From NCBI GenBank assembly GCA_017428805.1, contig JAFRQC010000043.1, positions 1 to 64,000 on the forward strand: 64,000 bases of DNA, written 5' to 3'. Shown here one piece after another: positions 15,564 to 24,562 of this stretch. Numbering within the stretch: the first letter of the stretch is position 1; each line of letters starts with the position of its first letter. A program made the translations under genes and the position numbers. The notes below the pieces were generated by a model, which was not told the DNA's origin, searched no databases, and worked only from the letters and a program-made list of their open reading frames with translations. This DNA comes from Prevotella sp. (lineage in GTDB: Bacteria > Bacteroidota > Bacteroidia > Bacteroidales > Bacteroidaceae).

Positions 15564-18500
15564 TTATTCTTCATCCATCAGGACGGCCTCTTCCACTTCC
15601 TCCGGCTGTTCCAGGGGCAGGGTGATGGTGAACACAGAACCACCACCGGCATTATTGTCGCCAGTGACGGTGCCGCCATGAGCTGTCACGATATCCTTCA
15701 CGATGGAGAGGCATACACCGGGATCCTCATCGCTGACCACCGGGTCGAACATATGTTCCTTCGCACCCTCAGGCAGTCCGATGCCGTTGTCGGAGATACG
15801 GATAGTGCCTGCAGAAGGTGTCTTATCGACGAACACCTTGATGACACAGTTGCTGGGTGAGAACATCACCGAATTGTTCAGCAGGATCTGGATGGCCTGG
15901 CCCATCATATCACGGTCGAAGGGCATCACAAGGTCGTTGGCAAGGGGGAAGAAGGAGAACTTCAACTTCTTGCCCTCCGGTGCCTTAAACTGGGCACACT
16001 GCTCTTTCATAAACTCCTGGAGGTCAGCCGGCTGACGGTTCAAGTCGGTGATCTCCCACTCCGGTGCCTGACTCTTGACTCCTGTCTCCTGACTCCTGTC
16101 TCCTTCTCCCTGACTCATCATCTGCGTCTTGATCTCGTTCATCCACTGTTTCTTCTCGACCTCACGGCGCAGATTCTCCAATTCGGCCTTCTCCAGCTGC
16201 TTCTTGATGAAGAGTTTACGCCAGAACCAGATACCTGCTGCGACGCAGGCGAGGAAGAACAGCATCAACCAGCGGTTACGCAACAGCGGCGGAGTAATGG
16301 TCAGTTTGAGAGTAGCCTCCACCTCGCCCATCGTACCGTCGTCGTTCAACATACGGACATGCAGGATATAACTGCCGTGGTGGAGTGACATATAAGTGAT
16401 GTTGGGATCGTTCTCCTCCGTCTTCATCCACTTATCGCTGAAACCTTCCAGCTGGTAGATGAAGCGCGAGGGGTTGTGCATCTCACCCTTGTTCGTAGCA
16501 AGCTGGATGGTGAACTGGTTCTCATCATGTCTGAGCACAAGCTCATCGCACTCATCGAGTGCCTTTTCAAGGATCACCCTACCTTCATATTCCTGTCCGA
16601 CGCCCATCTGCTGTCCGAAGAGTTTCAGACCACTGAACATCGGGCGCTCGTCGTTGTTGACATTCGTGATGAGTTTGGGGTTGATAATATCGACGCCGCC
16701 AATACCTCCCACCAGGATCATACCGTCGTGGGTACGGGAGATGGAGCGCTGGTTATAGGGTCCCTGCTGCAGACCGTCCTTACTGCTGAAACTGCGCACG
16801 AGGAACGACCACTCACCATTATCCTCCTTCTTCGGCACGACGTTAGAGATACCATGCTCCGTCACCACCCACATCGTGTGGAGTTGATCCTCAGCGATAC
16901 CCACGACACTCGATCCGAAGAGTCCGGAGTTCATGTCAAGTAACTTCTGGCGGCCCGTCTTCGGGTCGAAGATACAACAGCCAGCTGTAGAGCCCTGCCA
17001 GATCAGTTCCCGACTGTCTTCCATCACACAGACAGTGTTGGCCACAGCCACCGGTTGCCCTGGTATGGCAGGGATGGTGAAATTCATCACCTTGCCGCTC
17101 ACAGGGTTGATGAGCGAATAGTAGTTCGAGTGTCCCACCAACAGCCAGCCTTTCCGGGTCCACGAGGCCGAGGTCATAAAGTTCTCGGGCATCTTCCCGT
17201 TATAGGAGTTCCAGGTCAGGAACTTCCCGGTCTTCATCTGCAGCTTCTGCACACCGCTGCCAAGGGTGCCGACCCAGATGTCACCCCACTTGTCCTCTGT
17301 CACCGACCACACATTATTATTCAACAAGGCGCCGTCGGCATTCGAGGCGAGGTAGTTCTTCACCCGTCCGTTGTCAATCTGTACGACACCGCCGTTATAG
17401 GTACCGAACCACACGGAACCGTCCTTGGCTCCGTAACTGGCCACCATCACATCGGAGGCGAAGCCACAGCGGACCTTGTCGTAAACCTCCGTCTCTCCCG
17501 TTTTGGGTGAGTATTTGATGACACCACGGTTGTCTGTTCCGAACCAGTAGTTACCCTGTGTATCCTCGGTGGTGGTGTTGATATCACCCAACTCCAATGT
17601 CCGGAAACCGGAGAGTGTCTCGATATATTGGTTCAGACCATTACGATAGCCTGAGATCCACACGTTACCGCTATGGTCGGTCATCATGTGCCTGATGGTG
17701 TTGTCGCTCAATGAGGTCTCGTCGAACTTATTGTTCAGCAACTGCTTCACCTCCTTGCTCTTCGGGTCGATCACGAAGACACCCTCATGGTCTGTGCCGA
17801 TCCAGATCCAGCCACGTTTGTCGGTCATCACGTCCCAGATCTGCAGCGGGTCGGGCAATGGAGCAATGCCATGTGCCTCTAAGAAACTGTTCACCGAGGG
17901 GTGCCACTGCTTGGCCTTCTGGTCATAGACGAAGGTTTTCAGGTTCGAGAGTACCCAGTAGTTGCCGTCAGGATCCACAACGATGTTATAGGCCTCACTG
18001 GTCTTACCACCGTGCTCTATCATATATCTATCCTTCCATCTTACCTTACCCGTCTCTGGATCCACACCGATGAGTTCACCGTCGCTGGAGGCCACCAACA
18101 ACATACCGTCCCAGTCGGCCATCGACGAGAAGTAGAATTCCTTGGGCAGCAGACCTTCCTCGTAGCCGTACTTGGTCAGTGTGTGTTTCTTTCTGCCATA
18201 GACATTGCAGTAGAGCCCCTCGTCGTAGGTCTTCACCCAGAGATTCTTCTTGGAGTCGATGTAGAAGCGGTCGATACCGCCGACGACACCGTATTCTGCC
18301 AACTGCTTGGCCGGATTCCTTATGGTACGCTCGGTCACAGGGTCGAACAGTGAGTAGTTCATGCCCTGCCTCAGCCAGAGCCGTCCGGCACCGTCCTCGA
18401 AGATCTGGTCCACGTAGTTGTTACGCAGCGTGGTCGTGTCGTTCGGGTCGGAATAGTAGGTACGGAAACGGTAACCGTCATAACGGTTCAGACCGTACGA

Positions 18501-18668
18501 CGTACCGATCCACACGAATCCCTTCGAGTCCTGATAGATGCAGTTGATGGTCGAGTTCGACAGTCCGTCACGAGTATCCAACCGCTTGAACTTCATGTCG
18601 GGGATGGTGTTCTCAGCACCAGCCCACAGACTCATCAACAGCACTGTTAAGCCTAATAATCGTTTCAT
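15564..18668 (-). CDS. HTCS-like propeller sensor with a lone degenerate kinase ATPase domain
   Basis: A 1034-residue inner-membrane protein. After a signal sequence, residues 25 to about 700 are repeated Reg_prop strands (DSKGFVWIGTSYGLNRYDG and similar) forming two beta-propellers, then a Y_Y_Y domain (FIYQLEGFSDKWMK ... SYILHVR) and one membrane segment at about 800-817. The cytoplasmic part has a coiled-coil stretch without an H-box histidine, then a HATPase_c domain with N-box LLNN (near 931) and G1 DNGIGLP (960-966), but G2 reads DPGVCLS instead of a glycine-rich GxGxG. The receiver and AraC-type DNA-binding domains of a full HTCS are absent; the protein ends in an acidic tail EEVEEAVLMDEE. 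It follows a paralogue at 18717 and precedes the GH31-PA14 gene. It probably senses an oligosaccharide but cannot regulate transcription alone. Confidence 0.85.
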   Translation of the reverse strand: MKRLLGLTVLLMSLWAGAENTIPDMKFKRLDTRDGLSNSTINCIYQDSKGFVWIGTSYGLNRYDGYRFRTYYSDPNDTTTLRNNYVDQIFEDGAGRLWLRQGMNYSLFDPVTERTIRNPAKQLAEYGVVGGIDRFYIDSKKNLWVKTYDEGLYCNVYGRKKHTLTKYGYEEGLLPKEFYFSSMADWDGMLLVASSDGELIGVDPETGKVRWKDRYMIEHGGKTSEAYNIVVDPDGNYWVLSNLKTFVYDQKAKQWHPSVNSFLEAHGIAPLPDPLQIWDVMTDKRGWIWIGTDHEGVFVIDPKSKEVKQLLNNKFDETSLSDNTIRHMMTDHSGNVWISGYRNGLNQYIETLSGFRTLELGDINTTTEDTQGNYWFGTDNRGVIKYSPKTGETEVYDKVRCGFASDVMVASYGAKDGSVWFGTYNGGVVQIDNGRVKNYLASNADGALLNNNVWSVTEDKWGDIWVGTLGSGVQKLQMKTGKFLTWNSYNGKMPENFMTSASWTRKGWLLVGHSNYYSLINPVSGKVMNFTIPAIPGQPVAVANTVCVMEDSRELIWQGSTAGCCIFDPKTGRQKLLDMNSGLFGSSVVGIAEDQLHTMWVVTEHGISNVVPKKEDNGEWSFLVRSFSSKDGLQQGPYNQRSISRTHDGMILVGGIGGVDIINPKLITNVNNDERPMFSGLKLFGQQMGVGQEYEGRVILEKALDECDELVLRHDENQFTIQLATNKGEMHNPSRFIYQLEGFSDKWMKTEENDPNITYMSLHHGSYILHVRMLNDDGTMGEVEATLKLTITPPLLRNRWLMLFFLACVAAGIWFWRKLFIKKQLEKAELENLRREVEKKQWMNEIKTQMMSQGEGDRSQETGVKSQAPEWEITDLNRQPADLQEFMKEQCAQFKAPEGKKLKFSFFPLANDLVMPFDRDMMGQAIQILLNNSVMFSPSNCVIKVFVDKTPSAGTIRISDNGIGLPEGAKEHMFDPVVSDEDPGVCLSIVKDIVTAHGGTVTGDNNAGGGSVFTITLPLEQPEEVEEAVLMDEE
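16066..16119. repeat. period-7 CTCCTGA/CTCCTGT array inside the sensor gene
   Basis: Seven consecutive 7-mers of the form CTCCTGA or CTCCTGT with small changes run through the coding sequence. On the coding strand they give the linker SQGEGDRSQETGVKSQ between the coiled coil and the ATPase domain. Confidence 0.8.
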
Positions 18669-18716
18669 AAATTGTTGTTTTATTTAACTTTTTTACCTTT
18701 TCACCTTTTTACTTTT

Positions 18717-21329
18717 TCATTTTTCATCCTCTTCCATCATCACAGCCTCCTCGATTTCTTCCTCCTCAGGAGTCTCTTCCTCGGCTTCGGCAGCCTTCTC
18801 CTCCTGACGGTGGAGACGGTTCATCTTCCTCCTACGCCTCCAGCGACGGAAGGGTTTGCGGAGGAACAAAACAGCCACGATCAATAGCACATAACAGGCG
18901 ATGGCCCACCACGAACGGTACCACGGAGCATCGATGGTGATGTCTAAGCGACTCTCCACCTCACCCATCGTACCGTCGTCGCGCAGCATCCTCACGCAGA
19001 GGGTATAGCTGCCCGGGGGCAGTGACATATAGGTGATGTCGGGGTTGTTGGCCGACGATTTGATCCACTTGTCATTGAAACCCTCCAACTGGTACACGAA
19101 ACGCGTGGCGTTGTTGATGCCGCCGTTGTCGGAAGCCATGTGGATGGTGAACTGGTTCTGTTCGTACTTCAGGCGGATGCTGCGCTGCATGTCGAGCGCC
19201 TGTTCCAAGATGACACGCCCGTCGTATTCCTGGCCTACCTCAACTTCCTGGTCGAAGAGCACGAGTCCGCTGAACACAGGCCGTTCCTTCGAGTCGCCGT
19301 TGCCCAGTTTCAGGGTACTGATGATGTCGAGACCGTCCTGACCGCCAATGAGCAGTTCACCCGTACGGGAACAGAAGATGGCACGCTGGTTGAACGGGCC
19401 GGGCTGCAGACCGTCGCGGCTGTTGAAGTTGCGGATGGTGAAGGTCCATGTGCCGTCCTCCTGCTTCAGGGGCGTGATGTTCGACACACCGTGGTCTGTC
19501 GCCACCCACATCGTGTGCCGCGTGTCCTCTGTCACGGAAACGGCATTCGAGCCGAAAAGGCCTGACTTCATATCGAGAAGCGTCTTCTGCTGCGTCTTCA
19601 GGTCGTAGATTACCAAGCCTGAGGGTGAGCACTGCCACAGCAGTCCGCGACTGTCGATGACAGCCTGCGTCGTGGCCGTCGATACAGTGATAGCTTTGCG
19701 GTCATTATCCACAGGGAACGTGCCATTGATAATCTTGAAGTTGCCTGGATTGATCAGGGCGTAATATTCCGAGTTTCCTAATACAATCCAGCCGTTCGAG
19801 CCTGTCGATATACTGTTTGTCCAAACGGTCTTCAGGACAGAGTTATCAGCTGTGAAGGCCCGCTGCTGACCGGTCTTCTTGTCGATACGAACGGCACCGC
19901 CGCCGAGAACACCCACCCAGATGTTACCCCACTTGTCTTCCGTGATGCCCCAGATATTGTTTGTCACCAGCGCACTGCCGGGATCCGTCGTACGGTAGTT
20001 CTTCCACTGACCATTCTGATAGCGCAGGATACCCCCCTCATAGGTACCGAACCACAGGCCGCCATCCTTCGCTGTATAGCTGCCCACGATGATGTCGCTG
20101 GGCACGCCCAGACTCTGCTTCGTGAACTGCTCCACAGGTTCCAGCGTCTTCGGGTCCATCTTGATGATACCGCCGTCGTTACGGCCGATCCAGTAGTAGC
20201 CTTCCTTGTCTTCCGTGATGGTGTTGATATCACCGATGGGCATGCTCTTGAAGTTCGTCATCGACTCCAGACACATGGCGATGCCGTTCTTATAGCTGGC
20301 GAGCCACATACGGCCCAATTGGTCGAGATAAAGATGTTTGATGGTGTTCTCTGGCAGCGAGGTCTCGTCGCCCTTGATGTTCAAGAACTGCCGCCACTGA
20401 CGGCTCTCCTCGTCGAGCACGAACACGCCCTGATGGTCGGTAGCCACCCACATGAAGCCCTTCGAGTCGTAGCACACCTCCCAGACGAGCACGTCCTCCG
20501 GCACATTTTCATAGCCTTGGGCCCGCATCAGTTCCGTCAACGACGAGTACCATCGCTTCTCATTCTTCACATAAATATAGGTACCCACGGAGTGCGTGAT
20601 TACCCAAAGGTTCTGGTGTTTGTCAGTGGTCACCCAATAGTCGTTATAGGCATTCAGGGCGTTCTTCACATAGGGATCCTTCCACAGCACCTTACCCTTC
20701 TCGCCATCGATGCACATCAGTTCGCCGAAGGTCGATACGAGCACCATACCCTCCTCCGTCTCGGTATAGGCAGATATACCAAAGTCCTTCGAGAACTCAT
20801 ATGGCCCGTAGCCGAAAGCGAAGTGCTTGAGGTTCTTAGTCACGGGGTTGAAATAGTAGAAACCGTCCTCATAGCTCTTCACCCAATAGTTCTTCTTCGA
20901 GTCGAGGTGGATGCTCTCCATACTGCCGAGCATACCCCGCTCGTTCAGCCAGTGCGTCGGGTTTCGGTCCACCTTCTCCGTCACCGGGTCGTACATCGAA
21001 TAGTTCATACCCTGTTTCAGCCACAACCTGCCGCCGTGACCTTCTTGGATCTCGTCGATGCGGTTGTTACGTAGCGAGGTTGTGTCCTTATCATAACTGA
21101 AATAGGTACGGATGCGGTAACCGTCATAGCGATTCAGACCATAGTTGGTACCGAACCACACGTAACCTTGAGAGTCACGGAGAATACTGAAAACCTCCGA
21201 GTTCGACAGACCCTCACGGGTGTCGACACGACGGAATCTCATGTCAGGAATGACTGCGGCTTCTGCCACAATCGCGATGCAAAGCATCGTCAGGATAATC
21301 GAAAGACGTTTCACTATAATTTGCATCAT
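18717..21329 (-). CDS. HTCS-like propeller sensor lacking any cytoplasmic signalling domain
   Basis: A paralogue of the neighbouring 1034-residue sensor. It has a signal sequence (KRLSIILTMLCIAIVAEAA), two Reg_prop propellers (DMRFRRVDTREGLSNSEVF onward), a Y_Y_Y domain and a membrane segment near residue 805-823. Only about 47 residues follow: a basic stretch (RRWRRRRK) and an acidic tail EEIEEAVMMEEDEK that matches the tail of the paralogue. No kinase, receiver or DNA-binding domain exists, and only 48 nt separate it from the next gene, so it is not a simple frameshift. The frame is open to a TTG at 21359, but that codon lies inside the promoter -7 element, so ATG 21329 (or 21326) is the start. 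It is the first gene of the glycan operon. Confidence 0.85.
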   Translation of the reverse strand: MMQIIVKRLSIILTMLCIAIVAEAAVIPDMRFRRVDTREGLSNSEVFSILRDSQGYVWFGTNYGLNRYDGYRIRTYFSYDKDTTSLRNNRIDEIQEGHGGRLWLKQGMNYSMYDPVTEKVDRNPTHWLNERGMLGSMESIHLDSKKNYWVKSYEDGFYYFNPVTKNLKHFAFGYGPYEFSKDFGISAYTETEEGMVLVSTFGELMCIDGEKGKVLWKDPYVKNALNAYNDYWVTTDKHQNLWVITHSVGTYIYVKNEKRWYSSLTELMRAQGYENVPEDVLVWEVCYDSKGFMWVATDHQGVFVLDEESRQWRQFLNIKGDETSLPENTIKHLYLDQLGRMWLASYKNGIAMCLESMTNFKSMPIGDINTITEDKEGYYWIGRNDGGIIKMDPKTLEPVEQFTKQSLGVPSDIIVGSYTAKDGGLWFGTYEGGILRYQNGQWKNYRTTDPGSALVTNNIWGITEDKWGNIWVGVLGGGAVRIDKKTGQQRAFTADNSVLKTVWTNSISTGSNGWIVLGNSEYYALINPGNFKIINGTFPVDNDRKAITVSTATTQAVIDSRGLLWQCSPSGLVIYDLKTQQKTLLDMKSGLFGSNAVSVTEDTRHTMWVATDHGVSNITPLKQEDGTWTFTIRNFNSRDGLQPGPFNQRAIFCSRTGELLIGGQDGLDIISTLKLGNGDSKERPVFSGLVLFDQEVEVGQEYDGRVILEQALDMQRSIRLKYEQNQFTIHMASDNGGINNATRFVYQLEGFNDKWIKSSANNPDITYMSLPPGSYTLCVRMLRDDGTMGEVESRLDITIDAPWYRSWWAIACYVLLIVAVLFLRKPFRRWRRRRKMNRLHRQEEKAAEAEEETPEEEEIEEAVMMEEDEK

Positions 21330-21356
21330 TAGTGGGTGTTCGTAATTTTTATCGTA

Positions 21357-21388
21357 CAAAGGTACACATTATATTTCATATACGCAAA
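21357..21388 (-). promoter_or_regulatory. promoter of the glycan-utilisation operon
   Basis: On the minus strand a TTTG (21385-21388) is followed after exactly 20 bp by TACCTTTG (21357-21364), a full match to the Bacteroidota housekeeping promoter. The inferred start site is near 21350, giving a leader of about 20 nt. It rules out the upstream TTG start of the sensor gene. Confidence 0.85.
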
Positions 21389-21436
21389 TTTTTCATGGAA
21401 AATTTTTCGCCCCACCCTATTTTTATCTGTGCTTAA

Positions 21437-21631
21437 GTTATTCAGTTATTCACTTATTCAATTATGACATTTAGGTTTTTAAACGTTAGAAATTGTCATT
21501 TATAAATTATATTATTATATATATTATTATAATAATATATATAATAATATAATTTTAATAATACAAAACGAAAAGGAAAACGATTCCGAAAATATAAATG
21601 TCATAATTGAATAAGTGAATAACTGAATAAC
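21437..21631. repeat. 37-bp perfect inverted repeat enclosing a 50-bp AT palindrome
   Basis: Arms 21437-21473 and 21595-21631 are perfect reverse complements over 37 bp, built of period-8 units (GTTATTCA, CTTATTCA). Between them, 21505-21554 is a perfect 50-bp palindrome of only A and T. The whole could extrude as a cruciform. It lies between the divergent sensor and peptidase promoters. Confidence 0.9.
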
Positions 21632-21674
21632 TCAGATTATGTCTGATCTTTATAAATGTTAGTTGAATTTATTT

Positions 21675-21682
21675 TACATTTG
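21675..21682 (+). promoter_or_regulatory. isolated -7-like element in the 21.4-21.96 kb gap
   Basis: Reads TACATTTG but lacks a TTTG 20 bp upstream and is 284 nt from the next gene, which has a better promoter of its own. The rest of 21683-21907 is AT-rich with short GGAAA-TCAAA-type repeats (GGAAAGTC, GGAAACTC); I see no gene in it. Confidence 0.25.
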
Positions 21683-21908
21683 CAAACATTTAAAACACTC
21701 TGACGCGAAGCAATATGTAAACTGAGAGTTTCCTTACTGGAAAGTCGGAGTTTGGGTTAGGGAAAGTCAAACTTTGCAGCAAGGAAACTCAAAAGCACGG
21801 AAAACGGTCTAAAACGGCGACTTTTGCACATTATATAATTATGAATATTTATTACATTCTATACATTGCCTAAAGATATGAAGCCTTTAAAATCCCCATA
21901 AATAGGGA

Positions 21909-21939
21909 TTGCGAGATTGAAATAATCATTGTACCTTTG
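21909..21939 (+). promoter_or_regulatory. promoter of the M28 peptidase gene
   Basis: TTG at 21909-21911, a 20-bp spacer and TACCTTTG at 21932-21939 give a good Bacteroidota promoter; the inferred leader is about 20 nt to the ATG at 21966. Confidence 0.75.
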
Positions 21940-21965
21940 CACCCGAAAAAAAAAGGGAACAAGGT

Positions 21966-23261
21966 ATGATTACATTAAATAAGGTGACGGTAAAGGCTAC
22001 ATGGGTGATTGCATTGCCCTTATGCCTTTTTGCTGTTTTACCTTCAAGCGCCCAAAAGCAGGGCGACATGCGGCAGACGGTGGAATACCTGGCATCGCAG
22101 GAACTTGGCGGCAGATACCCAGGCACTGCCGGTGACACCCTCGCCTCTGAATTCATCGTCGACAAACTCCGTAGTCTGAAACTTAAGCCTGTTGTCAAGG
22201 GGAAAAAGAAAAAGGCTTACTATCACGACTTCACCTATGGAAAGGAGAAGCAGATAACCACCCATAACATCATCGCCGTCGTTCCCGGAAAAGATAAGCA
22301 TCTCAGAAACGAATACATCGTCGTAGGTTCGCATTACGACCATCTGGGCATGGGAGGCCAGGGTTCTGGCTCCCGCCGTCCTGATACGTTGGGTGTTCAC
22401 CCCGGTGCCGATGACAACGCCAGCGGTGATGCCGTGGTACTCGAACTGGCCAGACATTTTAAGAAGGCATGTTCGCCACGAAGCATCATCTTCATGTTCT
22501 TCGGTGCGGAGGAACAGGGTCTGGTCGGTTCCAAGAAGTTCCTGGAATGGATGAAGCAAGAAGACAACCAACGCAAGAACCTTCCTAATAATATAAAAGG
22601 TATCGTCGCCATGGTGAACCTGGACATGGTGGGACGTATGCGCGACCATGCCCTGAGTGTGTCAGGAACAGGCACAAGCAGTGGATTCAAGACGATGGCT
22701 GAGCAGGTGGCAGAACAGAAGAACCTGCATGTGACATGCGTTCCCGACGGCTATGGTCCCAGCGATCAGGCATCGTTCGTGGCGGCAGACATCCCTGTAC
22801 TCTTCCTCACGACGGGCGGTCACATGGAGTATCACACCCCTGCAGATGTGCCTTCAACCCTGAATTACGACGGTATGCAGGAGACGTTGGAGTTCACGCA
22901 GGAACTGGTTACCCGTCTGGCCAGTATGCCCGAGACACCGGATTTTATCAATGTGCCAGGCAGCAACACGATGAAGCATGCGAAGTTTAAGGTTACGTTA
23001 GGTCTGATGCCCGATGTGATGGGAGCCAGCAGCAAACCCGGTCTCCGTGCAGACATCGTGGTGGCCGGAAAGCCCGCACATAATGCCGGTATCAGAAGCG
23101 GAGACATCATCCAGGAGATTGACGGCAAGCCCGTGAAGGACATCGAGGAATACATGCAGCGCCTGTCTGAACTTCAGGCCGGCACCACCATTCCCGTGAA
23201 AGTCCTCCGGGGTGAAGAGATCATTACGTTTGAAGTCCATTTAACCCCTCCTGTAAGATGA
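21966..23261 (+). CDS. secreted M28 family zinc aminopeptidase with C-terminal PDZ domain
   Basis: A 431-residue exported metallopeptidase. A signal peptide ends near residue 29 (PSSAQ). The M28 fold shows the di-zinc ligands and catalytic residues: His123 in GSHYDH, Asp149 in GADDNASG, Glu182/Glu183 in GAEEQG, Asp220 in NLDMVGR and His290 in MEYHTPAD. A PDZ domain occupies about 335-430 (GLRADIVVAGKPAHNAGIRSGDIIQEIDGKPV). It should trim N-terminal residues from peptides in the periplasm or at the surface. Its stop overlaps the next ATG by 4 nt, so it is coupled to the membrane protein gene, and the calycin lipoprotein and TonB receptor follow. Confidence 0.9.
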   Translation: MITLNKVTVKATWVIALPLCLFAVLPSSAQKQGDMRQTVEYLASQELGGRYPGTAGDTLASEFIVDKLRSLKLKPVVKGKKKKAYYHDFTYGKEKQITTHNIIAVVPGKDKHLRNEYIVVGSHYDHLGMGGQGSGSRRPDTLGVHPGADDNASGDAVVLELARHFKKACSPRSIIFMFFGAEEQGLVGSKKFLEWMKQEDNQRKNLPNNIKGIVAMVNLDMVGRMRDHALSVSGTGTSSGFKTMAEQVAEQKNLHVTCVPDGYGPSDQASFVAADIPVLFLTTGGHMEYHTPADVPSTLNYDGMQETLEFTQELVTRLASMPETPDFINVPGSNTMKHAKFKVTLGLMPDVMGASSKPGLRADIVVAGKPAHNAGIRSGDIIQEIDGKPVKDIEEYMQRLSELQAGTTIPVKVLRGEEIITFEVHLTPPVR

Positions 23262-24043
23262 AGAAATCCGTCTATTGGCTGTTAGCCGTTGTCATCACAC
23301 TGGTATTGAGTATTTACCAGCGCATGACAGGCCCTACGTACCCCAAGAAAGTCACTGTGGAACTCAATGGGGAGCAATACAAACTGAAGCTGCCACGCAG
23401 TGGTGTGCAGCAGGATGAGATCGTGACACTGAAAGGCGTTCCGTCAGACACCGAGGCACAACTGCACTACCGTCGCTATCCGTCGGGAGATGACTACACC
23501 ACGGTGGATTTCACATGGAAAGACAGTACATGCCAGGCCGTGCTGCCCGTTCAGCCCGTCGCCGGGAAGCTGCAGTATTACATCACCGTCGAAGGAAAGG
23601 ACTATCCCACAGATGAGCCGCTCGTGATTCGTTTCCGCAATGACGTACCTGCCAGCATCCTCGTACCACACATCCTGCTGATGTTTGCGTCCATGCTGTT
23701 TGCGGTCTATACGTTCCTGCTGGTCATCACGCGCAAGGCATACAAGAAGTGGCTTTGGATCACGGTGGGTACCTTATTTGTCGGCGGGTTCATCCTCGGC
23801 CCTCTGGTACAGCATGTGGCTTTCGGACCCTGGTGGGCTGGATTCCCTTACGGCACGGATCTGACGGACAACAAGACACTCCTGTCGTTCCTCTTCTTCA
23901 TGGCTGCCGTGGCGACGTTGAAATGGAAGTACAACAAATGGGTGGTCTGTCTGGCGGTGCTGTTCATGATAGCCATTTTCAGCATCCCCCACAGCGCCTA
24001 CGGATCAGAGTATGACTATACAACACAACAGTTGAAAAATTAA
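23258..24043 (+). CDS. membrane protein of unknown function
   Basis: A 261-residue protein with an N-terminal membrane anchor (residues 5-22), an extracytoplasmic beta-rich domain of about 110 residues (YKLKLPRSGVQQDEI, AQLHYRRYPSGDDY), then four hydrophobic segments from about residue 128 to 250. It overlaps the M28 peptidase gene by ATGA. The outside domain looks Ig- or fibronectin-like, but I do not recognise a named family. Its coupling to a secreted peptidase and closeness to a TonB receptor suggest an envelope role. Confidence 0.75.
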   Translation: MKKSVYWLLAVVITLVLSIYQRMTGPTYPKKVTVELNGEQYKLKLPRSGVQQDEIVTLKGVPSDTEAQLHYRRYPSGDDYTTVDFTWKDSTCQAVLPVQPVAGKLQYYITVEGKDYPTDEPLVIRFRNDVPASILVPHILLMFASMLFAVYTFLLVITRKAYKKWLWITVGTLFVGGFILGPLVQHVAFGPWWAGFPYGTDLTDNKTLLSFLFFMAAVATLKWKYNKWVVCLAVLFMIAIFSIPHSAYGSEYDYTTQQLKN

Positions 24044-24070
24044 ATAATTAAATAATTAAAAAATTAAAAG

Positions 24071-24559
24071 ATGAAGATTAAAAGTTTTATGACAATGATG
24101 GTTGCTATGGCAGCCTTAGTAATTGGAGTGAGTTCATGTGGTGATGATGACAAAGATGTGCCGGAGGCAGCCCTTGCCACACAAGTGGCAGGTTCCTATA
24201 CAGGCAATGAAATTCTCATTGTGATGGAAGAGCCTGAAGAAAGTACCGAGACAATTGAGTTTACCAAAGCTACAGACGTATCTGTTGACGTGACTCTTCC
24301 CGCATACGGTGAGGGTATGATGACTATCCCCGCACTTTCCGTGAAAGGTATTACCCTAACCAAGAGCGGCAACACGATTACAGGCAAGCTCGAAGAATAC
24401 AAAGGTAGTGTAAAAAATGCCAAAGGGGAAGAGAAGATATATACAATAAGTAAGTTAACTGTTATCTTTAGTGACAAGACAGTAGTTATGACGTTTACGA
24501 TGAATTACGGCAATATGCCATTTGCCTTTGAAGGACAGTTCACAGGCACCAAGAAGTAA
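24071..24559 (+). CDS. calycin-like lipoprotein (possible haem-binding partner of the receptor)
   Basis: A 162-residue lipoprotein with lipobox GVSSC (Cys23) and an acidic GDDDKD start to the mature chain. The remainder is a series of beta strands (VAGSYTGNEILIVME, SVDVTLPAYGEGMMTIPALSVKGITL, NTITGKLEEYKGSV, FAFEGQFTGTKK) typical of Bacteroidales calycin-like domains. It sits 3 nt before the TonB-dependent receptor gene. HmuY-type haemophores also precede their receptors and share a beta-rich lipoprotein layout, so ligand capture for the receptor is plausible but not shown. A run of AATTAAAT repeats (24042-24068) replaces a recognisable ribosome site. Confidence 0.75.
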   Translation: MKIKSFMTMMVAMAALVIGVSSCGDDDKDVPEAALATQVAGSYTGNEILIVMEEPEESTETIEFTKATDVSVDVTLPAYGEGMMTIPALSVKGITLTKSGNTITGKLEEYKGSVKNAKGEEKIYTISKLTVIFSDKTVVMTFTMNYGNMPFAFEGQFTGTKK

Positions 24560-24562
24560 GTT

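Noticed and set aside
21330..21359. Upstream TTG start giving an 880-residue sensor
   Set aside because: The TTG lies inside the -7 element of a near-perfect promoter, so it would not be transcribed.
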